Below, one piece after another: positions 33,698 through 41,783 of a DNA stretch of 64,000 nucleotides. The position numbers and the translations under genes are program-made. The stretch comes from Candidatus Desulfarcum epimagneticum (lineage in GTDB: Bacteria; Desulfobacterota; Desulfobacteria; Desulfobacterales; CR-1). Under the pieces are notes generated by a model that worked only from the letters and a program-made list of their open reading frames with translations, was not told where the DNA came from and did not search any database. The DNA lies in NCBI GenBank assembly GCA_900659855.1, contig CAACVI010000004.1:1-64000 (forward strand), written 5' to 3'. The stretch's first letter is position 1. Each line of letters opens with the position of its first letter.

Positions 33698-33719
33698 GAG
33701 ACAGGGCATGCCCTGTCTC
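33698..33719. repeat. Perfect 22-bp palindrome near the REP-associated transposase
   Basis: GAGACAGGGCATGCCCTGTCTC is a perfect palindrome 60 bases beyond the transposase stop. It may be the REP-type hairpin this enzyme family acts on. Confidence 0.55.
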
Positions 33720-33779
33720 TAAAATCTGAACGGATCGCCGGGACCGGACAATGGTTTTGCCCCTCGGCGCCTTCCTGAA

Positions 33780-34712
33780 CTATACGGATTCAGACAGTCG
33801 TTTCAGAGAATAGATTCCCTCAAGTCCTTGGATGGATTTGGGTTTCTTTTCGCGTTTGGACTCAAAACGGTCTTTAAACCTCTGGTAATGCGTCATGACA
33901 AACGCTTTGGAGCCGATGATTCCCGAATCGGTGAAGTAGCGGGTTCTGTACGCGAATCTTCGGGTCCGGGTCAGGCGGAATCCGGCGTTTCGTTCCTTTT
34001 CCACAACGCCGGGATCAATGGTTCCCGCAAACTCTTTGCCTGATGGGCTCAACGCGCCGGACTCATACACATATCGCCGGTATCGCCTGACTCTTTCGGC
34101 CTCGTTCATCACGTTGAATTCCACCAGGCCGAAGTCCGTGGACAAAAAACCGCCCTCATTTCCGGCCTGAATGTGATGTCCCAGGGAACTCCAGCGATAC
34201 GCCTCCGGGCGATCCACGATCCCGGCCCGGACAGGATTTAAATCAATATAGGCCAGGCAGTTGATGAGTGTGTTCCCGTCTTCCACGATCACGCTTTTAA
34301 AGCGCTCGGCCCACAGCGTTCCCCTGCGATTATGGAGTTTGTTGTAAAACCGTGAGAAGGTCTGCTTGATTTCTTTCATAAATTCCGAGAGATTGGACCA
34401 TTTTTCCCGAAAACGCTCAATGTCGCCTTCCCCGAATTCCCGTTCGTTTCCGTAAAAATTCAAAAACCGTTCCCGGATTTGTTCGTCCGTAAAATCATGG
34501 CCTGGGCGCATCTTTGCCAGCAGGTGGAAATGGTTGCCCATGACGCAAAAGCCCAGGACATCGGCAAAATAGATGCGACTGAATTTTTTGATGATTTTGA
34601 CCAGGGCCTCTTTTTCCACGTCCTGAAAGGGGAAACCGTCCAGGGCGGTTCGGGAAATGACATGATAGACGGTTTTTTCGCCTTTGTTGAGCATTCTGGC
34701 TGTTCTTGGCAT
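33780..34712 (-). CDS. REP-associated tyrosine transposase (RAYT, Y1 type)
   Basis: A 310-residue IS200-like HUH transposase of the RAYT branch. The N-terminal YHVISRTALDGFPF, the HUH motif MGNHFHLLAKM (near 62-72) and the later YIDLNPVRAGIVDRPEAYRWSS with its SLGHH are diagnostic. RAYTs mobilise or process REP hairpins. Palindromic GAGACAGGGC... at 33698 and several copies of GGCCTGTCCCTATTTT (34780, 38080, 38430) lie near it. Its insertion splits an IS91-type recombinase gene. The reading frame is intact. Confidence 0.88.
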   Translation of the reverse strand: MPRTARMLNKGEKTVYHVISRTALDGFPFQDVEKEALVKIIKKFSRIYFADVLGFCVMGNHFHLLAKMRPGHDFTDEQIRERFLNFYGNEREFGEGDIERFREKWSNLSEFMKEIKQTFSRFYNKLHNRRGTLWAERFKSVIVEDGNTLINCLAYIDLNPVRAGIVDRPEAYRWSSLGHHIQAGNEGGFLSTDFGLVEFNVMNEAERVRRYRRYVYESGALSPSGKEFAGTIDPGVVEKERNAGFRLTRTRRFAYRTRYFTDSGIIGSKAFVMTHYQRFKDRFESKREKKPKSIQGLEGIYSLKRLSESV

Positions 34713-34775
34713 GGGTTTTGTCCTGTTTTGGGTGTTTGGGGAATGGTTTATCGTGGAACTTTGCGGTTGTCAAGC

Positions 34776-34799
34776 ATTATTGGCCTGTCCCTATTTTCT
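34776..34799 (+). repeat. GCATTATTGGCCTGTCCCTA motif, copy 1
   Basis: GCATTATTGGCCTGTCCCTA followed by TTTT lies 63 bases upstream of the transposase start. Near-identical copies occur at 38074-38095, 38428-38444 (shorter) and 39106-39127 (CCCGTCCC variant). The spacing with the RAYT suggests end sequences of that element. Confidence 0.6.
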
Positions 34800-34811
34800 A
34801 CTTAAAAAAAA

Positions 34812-35021
34812 ATCTCATGCCATTCGTTGCGCCACAGCTTTGCCACCCATTTGCTCGAAGCGGGCGCCGATCTCATTGAACTCAAAAAAATCCTTGGCCA
34901 TGTCAGCATACTGACAACCTCCCGATACACGCATCTGACTTCCAAAACCAGCAAAAACGCCTCTCAGACCATCAATGCGCTGATAAATGGATTTGACATA
35001 AAATGGGGAGGTGTAAAATGA
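34812..35021 (+). pseudogene. C-terminal fragment of an IS91-associated tyrosine recombinase
   Basis: The frame reads [20 protein letters not shown] then [20 protein letters not shown], containing the catalytic R..H-x-x-R-like RHSFATH, the LGH and the Y of tyrosine recombinases. The N-terminal and central parts are missing; the N-terminus survives at 33312. It ends 4 bases into the transposase gene, the standard IS91 arrangement. Confidence 0.75.
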
Positions 35022-36097
35022 TTCCGCTCTCCTCAATTATCAGCGAATTTAAAGACCGATTTTATGCCAAATACAAATCAATCATCATGCCGGGACATAA
35101 AAAAGCCCTGCAAGCCATGGAACAGTGCAGAAAAGAACATGGCCCCCACATACTGGCCCGATGCGCCGATCATAATTGCGGATGCCAAACGTATATTCCA
35201 CATTCCTGCGGTCACAGAAATTGTCCTCATTGCCAAAACCATGAAAGCCATCAATGGATTGACAATCAGTTGGGCAAGCTTCTTCCGGCCCAATACTACC
35301 TGATCACCTTTACCTTGCCCAGCCAGCTTCGGGATCTTGCCCGGAAAAACCAGAAAAAAATCTATTCCCTGATGTTTTCCTGTGTTCGGGATGTCCTTAA
35401 AACATTTACCCAAAACGACAAAAAGCTCCAGGGCTCGGCAGGGTTTACAGCAATGCTGCATACCCATTCAAGACGGCTTGATTATCATCCACATATGCAT
35501 GTGGTCATGCCCGGCGCAAGCATCAACGCAAAAACCAGATTGTGGCGGGTAAAATCTTCCGACTATCTCTTCAGTCATAAGGCCCTGGCAAAAGTTTTCA
35601 GAGCAAAATTTCTGGAAGCAATCGTCGCCGAAAAATTGCGCGCGCCGAAAAACTGCCCCAAACAATGGGTTGTTGACTGCAAAAATGTCGGCAAGGGCGA
35701 TAAGGCATTAATCTATCTCGGCAAATATCTCTACCGAGGCGTTATCCAGGAAAAGGATATCCTAAAATGCGAAAACGGCATGGTCACCTTCAGGTATCTT
35801 CATTCCAAAAAAAAGCGGCGCCAGATCAAAACGGTCACGGGCGAATATTTTCTTTTCCTGTTGATGCTCCATGTGCTGCCAAAAGGGTTTCGCAGAGTCA
35901 GGAGTTACGGTTTTCTACATCCATGCAGTAAAAAACTCATCAGCATATTGCGGTTGATTCTACGCGTCAACCCCTTCATGATTCTTAAACAAACGAAAGA
36001 GCGGCCGAGCATCGCCTGCCCGGTATGTGGCGCAAAAATGAAAATCATCCTGACGATGATATCGAAACCACCGAGGAGACAAAAGGCCTGTACATAA
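35018..36097 (+). CDS. IS91 family transposase
   Basis: A 359-residue Y2-type HUH transposase. The N-terminal zinc finger ([20 protein letters not shown] then RNCPHCQN) is followed by [16 protein letters not shown], the HUH motif in [12 protein letters not shown], and the paired-tyrosine helix [18 protein letters not shown]. It is the rolling-circle replicase of the element. The ATG at 35018 follows GGGGAGGTG. It overlaps the recombinase remnant by four bases. The length is close to family norm, so it may be functional although its recombinase is broken. Confidence 0.9.
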   Translation: MIPLSSIISEFKDRFYAKYKSIIMPGHKKALQAMEQCRKEHGPHILARCADHNCGCQTYIPHSCGHRNCPHCQNHESHQWIDNQLGKLLPAQYYLITFTLPSQLRDLARKNQKKIYSLMFSCVRDVLKTFTQNDKKLQGSAGFTAMLHTHSRRLDYHPHMHVVMPGASINAKTRLWRVKSSDYLFSHKALAKVFRAKFLEAIVAEKLRAPKNCPKQWVVDCKNVGKGDKALIYLGKYLYRGVIQEKDILKCENGMVTFRYLHSKKKRRQIKTVTGEYFLFLLMLHVLPKGFRRVRSYGFLHPCSKKLISILRLILRVNPFMILKQTKERPSIACPVCGAKMKIILTMISKPPRRQKACT

Positions 36098-36343
36098 CCT
36101 TGAAAAGGAGAATTCGTTATACAACCCTGAAACGACATTGCTGATCATTAAAAAAAACCGATTCTTTCGGAAATGGATACCTGCGTTCGAAAAAATAGCG
36201 CTTTCCGCCTCTGGCAAATTGTTTGCCAAGAAAATCTATTTCAAAGATCATTTTTTGAAAGCGGAAGAATCTCTGCCTCTCACCCGCCTGATTTGGCCAC
36301 TGTATCCCAAAAAGATATTTTCTATATAATAGAGACCGGGCTT

Positions 36344-36406
36344 GTCCAACAAACGGTTCAGATTGTGGCTCGCTTCGCTCTCACAATCTAACCTTATTCG
36401 TTGGCT
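36344..36406 (-). other. attC-like recombination site 2
   Basis: Read on the minus strand it opens with AGCCAAC four bases after the protease stop codon and closes with GTTGGAC, a perfect GTTRRRY. GGTT-AGATTGTG pairs with CACAATCT-g-AACC around AGAGCGAAGCGAGC. One bulged base is on the far arm, unlike sites 1, 3 and 4. The opening AGCCAAC matches TTGGCT at the start of the same cassette. Confidence 0.6.
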
Positions 36407-36410
36407 TTTG

Positions 36411-37523
36411 TTACATTCCGGCTTTATCGAAGACTTCTTTTATAACACCTTGTACGATACCCACATAACTCAGGAACGATGCACCCGAAAAATTTCCATT
36501 GGCTATGACTTCACCACTGTTCTCATCAACCCATTGCATGTTAAATCTAGATAGTGTGTAATGAAACACATCCCAACTATAGTTGTAACTGTACGTTATC
36601 AAAATATTCCTTTTCGGTTTTGATATTGTGGCGTTTTCTGGAATGTCTTCTACATTTACTGCTACTAAAACCGTTGAAGCAACAGCATCCTTCAAAGATT
36701 GGACCTTGGAAACATTATTGGCTATAGATTTTTCAATGCTGCTGTTAAATAGCATCCTTGCATAATCTGCTTTCACTCCAAAGTTAACATTCTGCGGAAT
36801 TGAACCGGTTTTTCTTACAGCATATAGATCAGAGAGTTTCTCGGAAGCAATTCCTACCACCTGATAGTCTTCATTAAGAACGGGGCCGCCACTATTTCCG
36901 GGTTGAATTGAGGCAGAGACTTGAAATCGTGTGGGATCGTCAAGCAGGCCTACTTCGGCTGAGATTATTCCCTCAGTAACTCGCGGATGTTTTCCTAAAA
37001 GGTTTGATAGGGGGTATCCAATAATCCTAATCTTCTCACCAAGATTTGCGCCTTTTCTATACTGCGATAGAGTCAGCCACTTATCCACTGTAAGCGATTC
37101 GAGCGGTTGTAAAATGGCAATGTCATTTTTCTCATCGGAAATTAAGATTTTAGCCATGAATTTATTATCATCAACAGTTCTTACAATTATAGTATTTGCC
37201 CCTTTCACTACATGGGCATTAGAAATCAGAATTCCATCCTCAGAAATAAAAAAACCACTACCGAATGCGGCAACAGTCGCTGACTCTTGGTTCGATGTAT
37301 TTTGGCGAGGATTAAGAATTTGAACTTGATATCCTCGTTTGGATATTTCCTCTGATATTACCGGCGCAACACCTATGGGGTCATTTCCGTTCGATATAAT
37401 AAAAGTAGCGTTCTCTGTCGAAGCACGGTCAATAGAAACATGAGCAGTGGTGGCGCATCCTGCAAGTGTACCGACAAAAATTAATAGTAAAATCTTATGG
37501 ATAAAGGACCATAATCGTTTCAT
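36411..37523 (-). CDS. Trypsin-like serine protease lipoprotein
   Basis: A 370-residue protein with a lipoprotein signal (LLIFVGTLAGC, Cys at 23) and a chymotrypsin-fold protease domain: His in LISNAHVVKG (near 100-109), Asp in SDEKNDIAILQPL and Ser in SIQPGNSGGPVLNEDY. No PDZ domain is evident; the C-terminal 110 residues are of unknown fold. It is AT-richer than the core genes. AAAGGAGGTG precedes the ATG. The gene fills a textbook cassette between attC-like sites 3 and 2, with TTGGCT at its start and AGCCAAC at its end. The substrate is unknown; HtrA-like quality control is the family parallel. Confidence 0.85.
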   Translation of the reverse strand: MKRLWSFIHKILLLIFVGTLAGCATTAHVSIDRASTENATFIISNGNDPIGVAPVISEEISKRGYQVQILNPRQNTSNQESATVAAFGSGFFISEDGILISNAHVVKGANTIIVRTVDDNKFMAKILISDEKNDIAILQPLESLTVDKWLTLSQYRKGANLGEKIRIIGYPLSNLLGKHPRVTEGIISAEVGLLDDPTRFQVSASIQPGNSGGPVLNEDYQVVGIASEKLSDLYAVRKTGSIPQNVNFGVKADYARMLFNSSIEKSIANNVSKVQSLKDAVASTVLVAVNVEDIPENATISKPKRNILITYSYNYSWDVFHYTLSRFNMQWVDENSGEVIANGNFSGASFLSYVGIVQGVIKEVFDKAGM

Positions 37524-37546
37524 TGCTTTTGCACCTCCTTTATGAA

Positions 37547-37620
37547 AGCCAACGCCGCAAATAACCGGTGCAAATGGAGTGCAGCGGAATTTGCATCCGT
37601 GTTAATTTGCTTGGTTAGGG
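37547..37620 (-). other. attC-like recombination site 3
   Basis: The stop codon of the 37615 gene lies inside the opening CCCTAAC. The site closes with GTTGGCT. The arm GCAAAT-t-AAC-a-CGG-a-TGCAAAT pairs with ATTTGCA-CCG-GTT-ATTTGC, so three bases protrude from the arm nearest the gene. This is the clearest attC-like structure of the five. Confidence 0.7.
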
Positions 37621-37938
37621 ATCTTTTCTTAAATGTTCTTCTGCTTTAGACCAATATTTAGTTATTTCGCTGGCCCGTAGAGGATCAATGATTTGTGGAT
37701 CATACATTTTTCGCAACTGATCACTAAGCTTTTGAGCCTTATTAGCGAAATCAGGTAGTAGGTTACCTAACTCAAGAAACTCTCCCAAACTGAGTTCGTT
37801 TCCATCCATTTGCCACCTTTCAACAAGAAACTCTGCGTCAAGAAAATTTTGGATTATTAAATGATTCTTTATATCTTCAATGCGTTCAGCAATATCAGCA
37901 TTTATGTATGGACGATACGTTAGAAGAACTCTATCCAA
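37615..37938 (-). CDS. Unknown protein, probably 5'-truncated cassette gene
   Basis: A 107-residue frame (IEDIKNHLIIQNFLDAEFLV then ELSLGEFLELGNLLPDFANK) of unrecognised family, largely helical. It begins at TTG with no good ribosome site. In-frame codons continue upstream (HCVETIEE) to a stop with no ATG, so the original start is probably lost at a junction near 37955. Its stop is embedded in attC-like site 3. Confidence 0.5.
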   Translation of the reverse strand: MDRVLLTYRPYINADIAERIEDIKNHLIIQNFLDAEFLVERWQMDGNELSLGEFLELGNLLPDFANKAQKLSDQLRKMYDPQIIDPLRASEITKYWSKAEEHLRKDP

Positions 37939-38073
37939 TTCTTCAATAGTTTCAACGCAATGTCATTAACTTAAGAGATTAAAATGAATATTTTTATTGA
38001 CTTTTCAGATGGTTATGATATTTTTGTTTTAAAATTTTTAAACCGCTCTTTTTCTGAAAGGAGAAAAAAAAGC

Positions 38074-38097
38074 ATTATTGGCCTGTCCCTATTTTTT
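38074..38097 (+). repeat. GCATTATTGGCCTGTCCCTA motif, copy 2
   Basis: The same string as at 34776, followed by TTTTTTCTC. The interval 37939-38230 otherwise shows no gene I can support. Confidence 0.6.
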
Positions 38098-38230
38098 CTC
38101 TTTGAGGAAATTCACGGATCTCCCGATTCCCGCGTAAGAAATGTCCACACATGCCAGGTTCTAAGACTCCGCCGGGCCGCCCCACAACTCGCAAAATAAC
38201 GCTGTGAGGCGTATGGCCTTCCCAATCAGG

Positions 38231-38383
38231 CTACGTGGTCGGCGCCCGAAAACTAGTGATTTCGGAGCTCAATGGCCCGCCTGCGCTTCCCTCTGTCAAC
38301 GCTTCAGCCATTGCATTACTGCAATTGCCGCATGACTCGAGGCTGATGTGGTTTGCTAAACCTTCACCATAAGACTCTTTCAT
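38231..38383 (-). other. Short leader-type ORF (MKESYGEGL...), probably an element remnant
   Basis: A 50-codon frame starts MKESYGEGLANHISLESCGN. From memory, such short frames often stand just before group II intron reverse transcriptases. No reverse transcriptase follows. Downstream sequence to about 38110 (frame RTWHVWTFLTRESGDP) looks like the usual continuation. It is probably the 5' scrap of such an element. Confidence 0.4.
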
Positions 38384-38492
38384 TCTCTATCCCTTACCGG
38401 TTTTAATCGGCGCTTTCGGCCTGTCCCTATTTTTCCTATTTTTCCTCTATTTTTCCTGTTTATTCCATTTATGCTGTTTGGTTGAGCGTTTT

Positions 38493-38765
38493 TTATCCTA
38501 ATGGGCGCATGTCAGCATTGACTTGACTCAGCTTTTCATGCAGCCATAGATTCACCAATGTCTCTGTGTCTATTTTTCTAAGCCTTGCATGTTTTTCAAT
38601 GGATGATAACAAATCAGGCTCCACAGATATTTTGCAGGATATTTCAAATCTGACATCAACAGTTCTCTCATCATCAAATTCCGTGAAATCATGTGAATCC
38701 CAGAATTCTCCCATCTTTTCATATGTGCTTGCTTTTGATATACTGCTTAATTTATTTTTTTCCAT
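38493..38765 (-). CDS. CopG/BrnA-like antitoxin
   Basis: A 90-residue protein with FWDSHDFTEFDDER near 21-34 and a ribbon-helix-helix-like C-terminus (ISVEPDLLSSIEKHARLRKI). That arrangement is common in antitoxins paired with BrnT-like or HicA-like toxins. It overlaps the toxin gene by 14 bases. Confidence 0.72.
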   Translation of the reverse strand: MEKNKLSSISKASTYEKMGEFWDSHDFTEFDDERTVDVRFEISCKISVEPDLLSSIEKHARLRKIDTETLVNLWLHEKLSQVNADMRPLG

Positions 38766-39039
38766 ATGCCTTTCTCTCTTTTTTAGTCATATCGCGGGCG
38801 CTGATAACGATGCCTGTTTTATTCTCCGGCTTATAAACGAAAAAGACTGAAAGATATCTTCCGCCAAAAGTCCGCCCGAAAGCGACATAAACATCATTGC
38901 CTTTGACATTGCCCTTTTCCGCAAATCTTATTCGCGGTTCATTAATCAATGCTTGCCGAATTTCGTTAACTCTGACATTATGTTTGCTTTCGATTTTGTT
39001 CTCAATTCCAGCAGGTATCACAACTTTTTCAATTTTCAT
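38752..39039 (-). CDS. BrnT-like toxin
   Basis: A 95-residue basic protein. IPAGIENKIESKHNVRVNEI begins it and GIVISARDMTKKERKAYGKK ends it, the BrnT-superfamily tail. GGAAAG precedes the start. It forms a second BrnT/BrnA-like module with the overlapping downstream gene, diverged from the pair at 31756-32263. Confidence 0.78.
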   Translation of the reverse strand: MKIEKVVIPAGIENKIESKHNVRVNEIRQALINEPRIRFAEKGNVKGNDVYVAFGRTFGGRYLSVFFVYKPENKTGIVISARDMTKKERKAYGKK

Positions 39040-39217
39040 ATTCGCTTTCCATAATTAAAAGCTTCTTTCCGCCATTTTAATTTAAACGACTTAAAAAGGC
39101 AACAGCATTATTGGCCCGTCCCATTTTATTCATTACGACAGCGTCACTTTTTATAAAGTGGCAGTAAATTCAGCATATTATAAAAATCTCTTTCAAAAGA
39201 TTTTGTCCTGTTTTCAG

Positions 39218-39493
39218 TTAGTTACAGTTAAAGTGGCGCTGCGGTATTAGTCGTCCAAAATCATCATTTCCAATATTATGGATTTCAACCGCTCCTCTAT
39301 GCGCCCACTCTAGAAAATCTATCTGAGCATTTCGATTGAAATCTAATAAATGGAGAGTCTCTGTTATGGATGCGATGGTTGTGAGCAGGGGGAATTTGTT
39401 TGTTTTTATGAAATTGACAGAATCAGAATGATGCTTGTCGGATGCATCGAAAAGGGCTATTAACGGGCCAGAATCTATAAGGATTTTTTTCAT
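39218..39493 (-). pseudogene. vapC: PIN-domain toxin truncated at the C-terminus
   Basis: The 91-residue frame starts MKKILIDSGPLIALFDASDK, with the first catalytic Asp, and continues to the first half of a PIN domain (LTTIASITETLHLLDF). After DDFGRL it turns into non-homologous sequence (IPQRHFNCN) and stops. The second half, with the remaining acidic residues, is missing. Typical length would be about 130-140. It is probably inactive. Confidence 0.75.
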
Positions 39494-39732
39494 TTCCTTT
39501 TGGCCCTGATTTTATTTTTCACTATCTCCTTTCTGTCGGCGGACAAATTGCCCTGACCACTTGAATATTTCCCGAATAAGTCTTGGCCGGCATTCCATGC
39601 ATTGGGTTTTGCAAGCTTCCCGAGATACTCATCAATACTTTTGCGTATCAATTCTGACTTTGTCATGCCTAAATTTCTTGCGGTATTGTTAATGGCTTTT
39701 TCCAGCTTTGGGTCCAGTCTCAATGTGATCAT
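39490..39732 (-). CDS. Ribbon-helix-helix antitoxin of the truncated vapC
   Basis: An 80-residue protein with MITLRLDPKLEKAINNTARN then LGMTKSELIRKSIDEYLGKL, a CopG/RHH domain. The ATG at 39732 is chosen because GGAGG lies 8 bases upstream. It overlaps the toxin by four bases. TATTAC-5-GTAATA at 39747-39763 is an operator-like inverted repeat just upstream. Confidence 0.8.
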   Translation of the reverse strand: MITLRLDPKLEKAINNTARNLGMTKSELIRKSIDEYLGKLAKPNAWNAGQDLFGKYSSGQGNLSADRKEIVKNKIRAKRK

Positions 39733-39746
39733 TTTCAACACCTCCG

Positions 39747-39763
39747 TATTACATACCGTAATA
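39747..39763. promoter_or_regulatory. Operator-like inverted repeat
   Basis: TATTAC-ATACC-GTAATA, directly upstream of the ribosome site of the RHH antitoxin gene. RHH antitoxins usually bind such repeats to repress their own operon. Confidence 0.5.
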
Positions 39764-39770
39764 TAAGGTT

Positions 39771-39936
39771 GATGGCGTCGTAAAAAATCCGATCTACTGA
39801 GTTGCAGCGTTTATTTTTAATTGAGGCATACTACATGTATTGCCTCAATTAAAAATAACCACTACGCCTTGTGGCTTAAATTTTAGCCTATGGAATTTTT
39901 AACTTAGCCATCCCAAGCTTTTTTACGAGTTCATCA
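39771..39936 (-). repeat. Full copy of the dispersed repeat (inverted)
   Basis: GATGGCGTCGTAAAAAATCC through TTTTTTACGAGTTCATCA, with the core TTTTTAATTGAGGCATACT/ATTGCCTCAATTAAAAATAA around ACATGT. It retains the AAGCCACAAGG and AGCCATCCCAAGCTT arms. The following 39937-40421 holds another repeat end and no gene I can support. Confidence 0.9.
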
Positions 39937-40077
39937 AGGTTAACGTGATGTCAATTTCCTTTTCACATATCGCCAGTTTCACCGGGCGCGACGGGCTATC
40001 AGCGATCCGGCGCAAACAGTGGTTGTGTGTCTGTATAATAAAGCGGCGGTTGAGTGATTTGTTTTGGCGCTTTTTGT

Positions 40078-40106
40078 TGTAGATCGGATTTTTACGACGC
40101 CATCAA
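40078..40106 (+). repeat. End fragment of the dispersed repeat
   Basis: TGTAGATCGGATTTTTACGA then CGCCATCAA is one end of the family without the rest. Confidence 0.6.
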
Positions 40107-40421
40107 TTTATATCAGGCGGCCCATTTCATGTCAACAGGAACAAATGGCCGGGCGCCCGCGGGCCGACGCCTATAAAAAATTTCATTCTGATCTCAAAAA
40201 ACGCCGATTTTTTGAAATAGCTATTTCTGAAAAACCATGAAAACAAATAAAACGTCTGTGAAAAACACAATCATTATCAATGATATCCGCCTGATTCCCG
40301 ACTCCGGCATAACATCAATTTCGAAAGCGCCGTCGAATCTCTGGAAAAGGCCCAGGGGAAATATTTTGTCATCGGGACCCCGCGCCAACGGACCTGGAAG
40401 AGGAGACAAGGAGTTTTTGAC

Positions 40422-41152
40422 ATGGAGGAAAACTATCATATCTCGTTTCCGGAAAATGAAACATTGCCCCGGGACAAGGAATACTTTTTCGTCGAATCTG
40501 GAGGGAAAAAAGAAAAAATCCGGTTCCAGGATTACAACCGGATTTATGCCGTCCCCGGGCTTTATGACGCGCTTTTTCGCCTGCTGGAATATAAAACACC
40601 GGACACCATCTGCGGGCTTTTGGGCAAAACCCTTGAAAACCTTTCCCTCAACCCCTTTGAGCTATGCGTTTTCGAGCCGGGAGCCGGGGCCGGAATCATC
40701 GGGGAACATCTCCGGAATATGGGAATCATCCGGCTCAACGGGCTGGATATCCTGGAGTCGGCCCGAGAAGCCGCCCAGAGGGACAAACCCGGATTCTATG
40801 AGGCGTATTACGTGGCCGATCTCACCGAGCTTCCGGATGAGATTGATTCGGAACTTAAAAAAAAAACATATCAACTGCGTGGTTACCGCGTCGGCGAACG
40901 GGGGGAGCCATATTCCGGAGGCGGGGCTTGAGAAGGCGTTTGAGCTGCTGGAAGAAGACGGCATTTATATTCATTCATACGAAAAAAGACACGGACGGCG
41001 CGGGCGGACACAACGGATCATACGCCTGGATCAACCGTATGATCGACACAGAAAAAATCGCCGTCCATGAAAGAAAGACATGCTTTCATCGCAATTTCCC
41101 AGGCCGCGAGCCGATATGTTACGAAATAATCGCCGGAACAAAAAACGGATGA
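40422..41152 (+). pseudogene. SAM-dependent methyltransferase with two +1 A frameshifts
   Basis: The frame starts at ATG 40422 after AAGGAG and carries a class I SAM-binding motif LCVFEPGAGAGIIGEHLRNM, with GLDILESA as motif II. At the A10 run 40857-40866 it shifts. The true continuation CVVTASANGGSHIPEAGLEK then AFELLEEDGIYIHSYEK is in the next frame, and a second extra A near 40981-40986 shifts again to GHNGSYAWINRMIDTEKIAV and CYEIIAGTKNG, ending 41152. Both lesions are single extra As in homopolymers, so the gene may be a real pseudogene, slippery, or a sequencing artefact. Confidence 0.75.
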
Positions 41153-41212
41153 TGGGATGAAAAAAACGCCATCGCTCAAGCGGCGAGTTCCTGAGACGAT
41201 TGCAAGTCCTGC

Positions 41213-41452
41213 TCAATAAGCAGCCGCCGCCTGCCGAATGTAATGCTGAATCCATCTCATTAATGCCATGGGGTCCACCTTGACGGATTGAGGATATTTG
41301 TTTCCACGGCGCGACGGGATAATCCTGCGGAAGACAGGGTTTTTCAAAAAACTTTGATCGGGAGAAGTCACACCGAAAAACCATATTTCTGTCTTAATGA
41401 AGAAAAGCGCCGCCTCCCCCCGTTTGAATTCATTGACATATTTCGCTAACAC
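41213..41452 (-). CDS. Hypothetical protein, weak support
   Basis: A 79-residue frame (KRGEAALFFIKTEIWFFGVT...) with no recognised domain and no clear ribosome site. It lies in an otherwise gene-free interval between the methyltransferase and selB. It may be non-coding. Confidence 0.25.
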   Translation of the reverse strand: MLAKYVNEFKRGEAALFFIKTEIWFFGVTSPDQSFLKNPVFRRIIPSRRGNKYPQSVKVDPMALMRWIQHYIRQAAAAY

Positions 41453-41598
41453 TTAAAAATAATAACGGATTAACAGAAGACTCTCACACCCGGATCAAAA
41501 AAGCCATTTCAAAAAGCCCCCCGAACGCTTCTGAATTTCCTTGAAAGCCTTGAAAACTTCTGGTACGCTGAGCCCTGTTTTTATTTAAAAACACACCT

Positions 41599-41749
41599 GA
41601 TAAACTCGTAAAAAATTACGGGACAGCGTCGTAAAAAGTTCGATATACAAGGCGTAGTGGTTATTTTTAATTGAGGCAATACATGTGGTATGCCTCAATT
41701 AAAAATAAGCGCTGCAACACAGTAGATCGGATTTTTTACGATGCTGTCA
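41599..41749 (+). repeat. Full copy of the dispersed repeat
   Basis: GATAAACTCGTAAAAAATTA through TTTTTTACGATGCTGTCAC with the full palindromic core. This is the variant with ACGGGACAGCGTCGTAAAAA replacing the AGCTTGGGATGG arm. It lies 35 bases before the selB start. Confidence 0.9.
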
Positions 41750-41783
41750 CACCTTTTTGGCAGGAAATAAAGGAGCGCGGGCA

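Noticed and set aside
34479-34914. Small plus-strand frames across the REP-associated transposase
   Set aside because: Antisense shadows with no start signal or homology.
38752-39493. UGA-encoded selenocysteine as explanation for truncated genes, given selB
   Set aside because: The broken frames end at TAA or by frameshift, or lose homology before the stop, so recoding does not restore them.
40237-40421. Frame upstream of the methyltransferase (FESAVESLEKAQGKYFVIGT), thought to be an IS transposase scrap
   Set aside because: The resemblance to IS4/IS1634-type transposases is slight and the piece is too short to support.
31034-41750. CRISPR array
   Set aside because: The repeats are dispersed, palindromic and 100-160 bp long, with no regular spacers and no cas genes.
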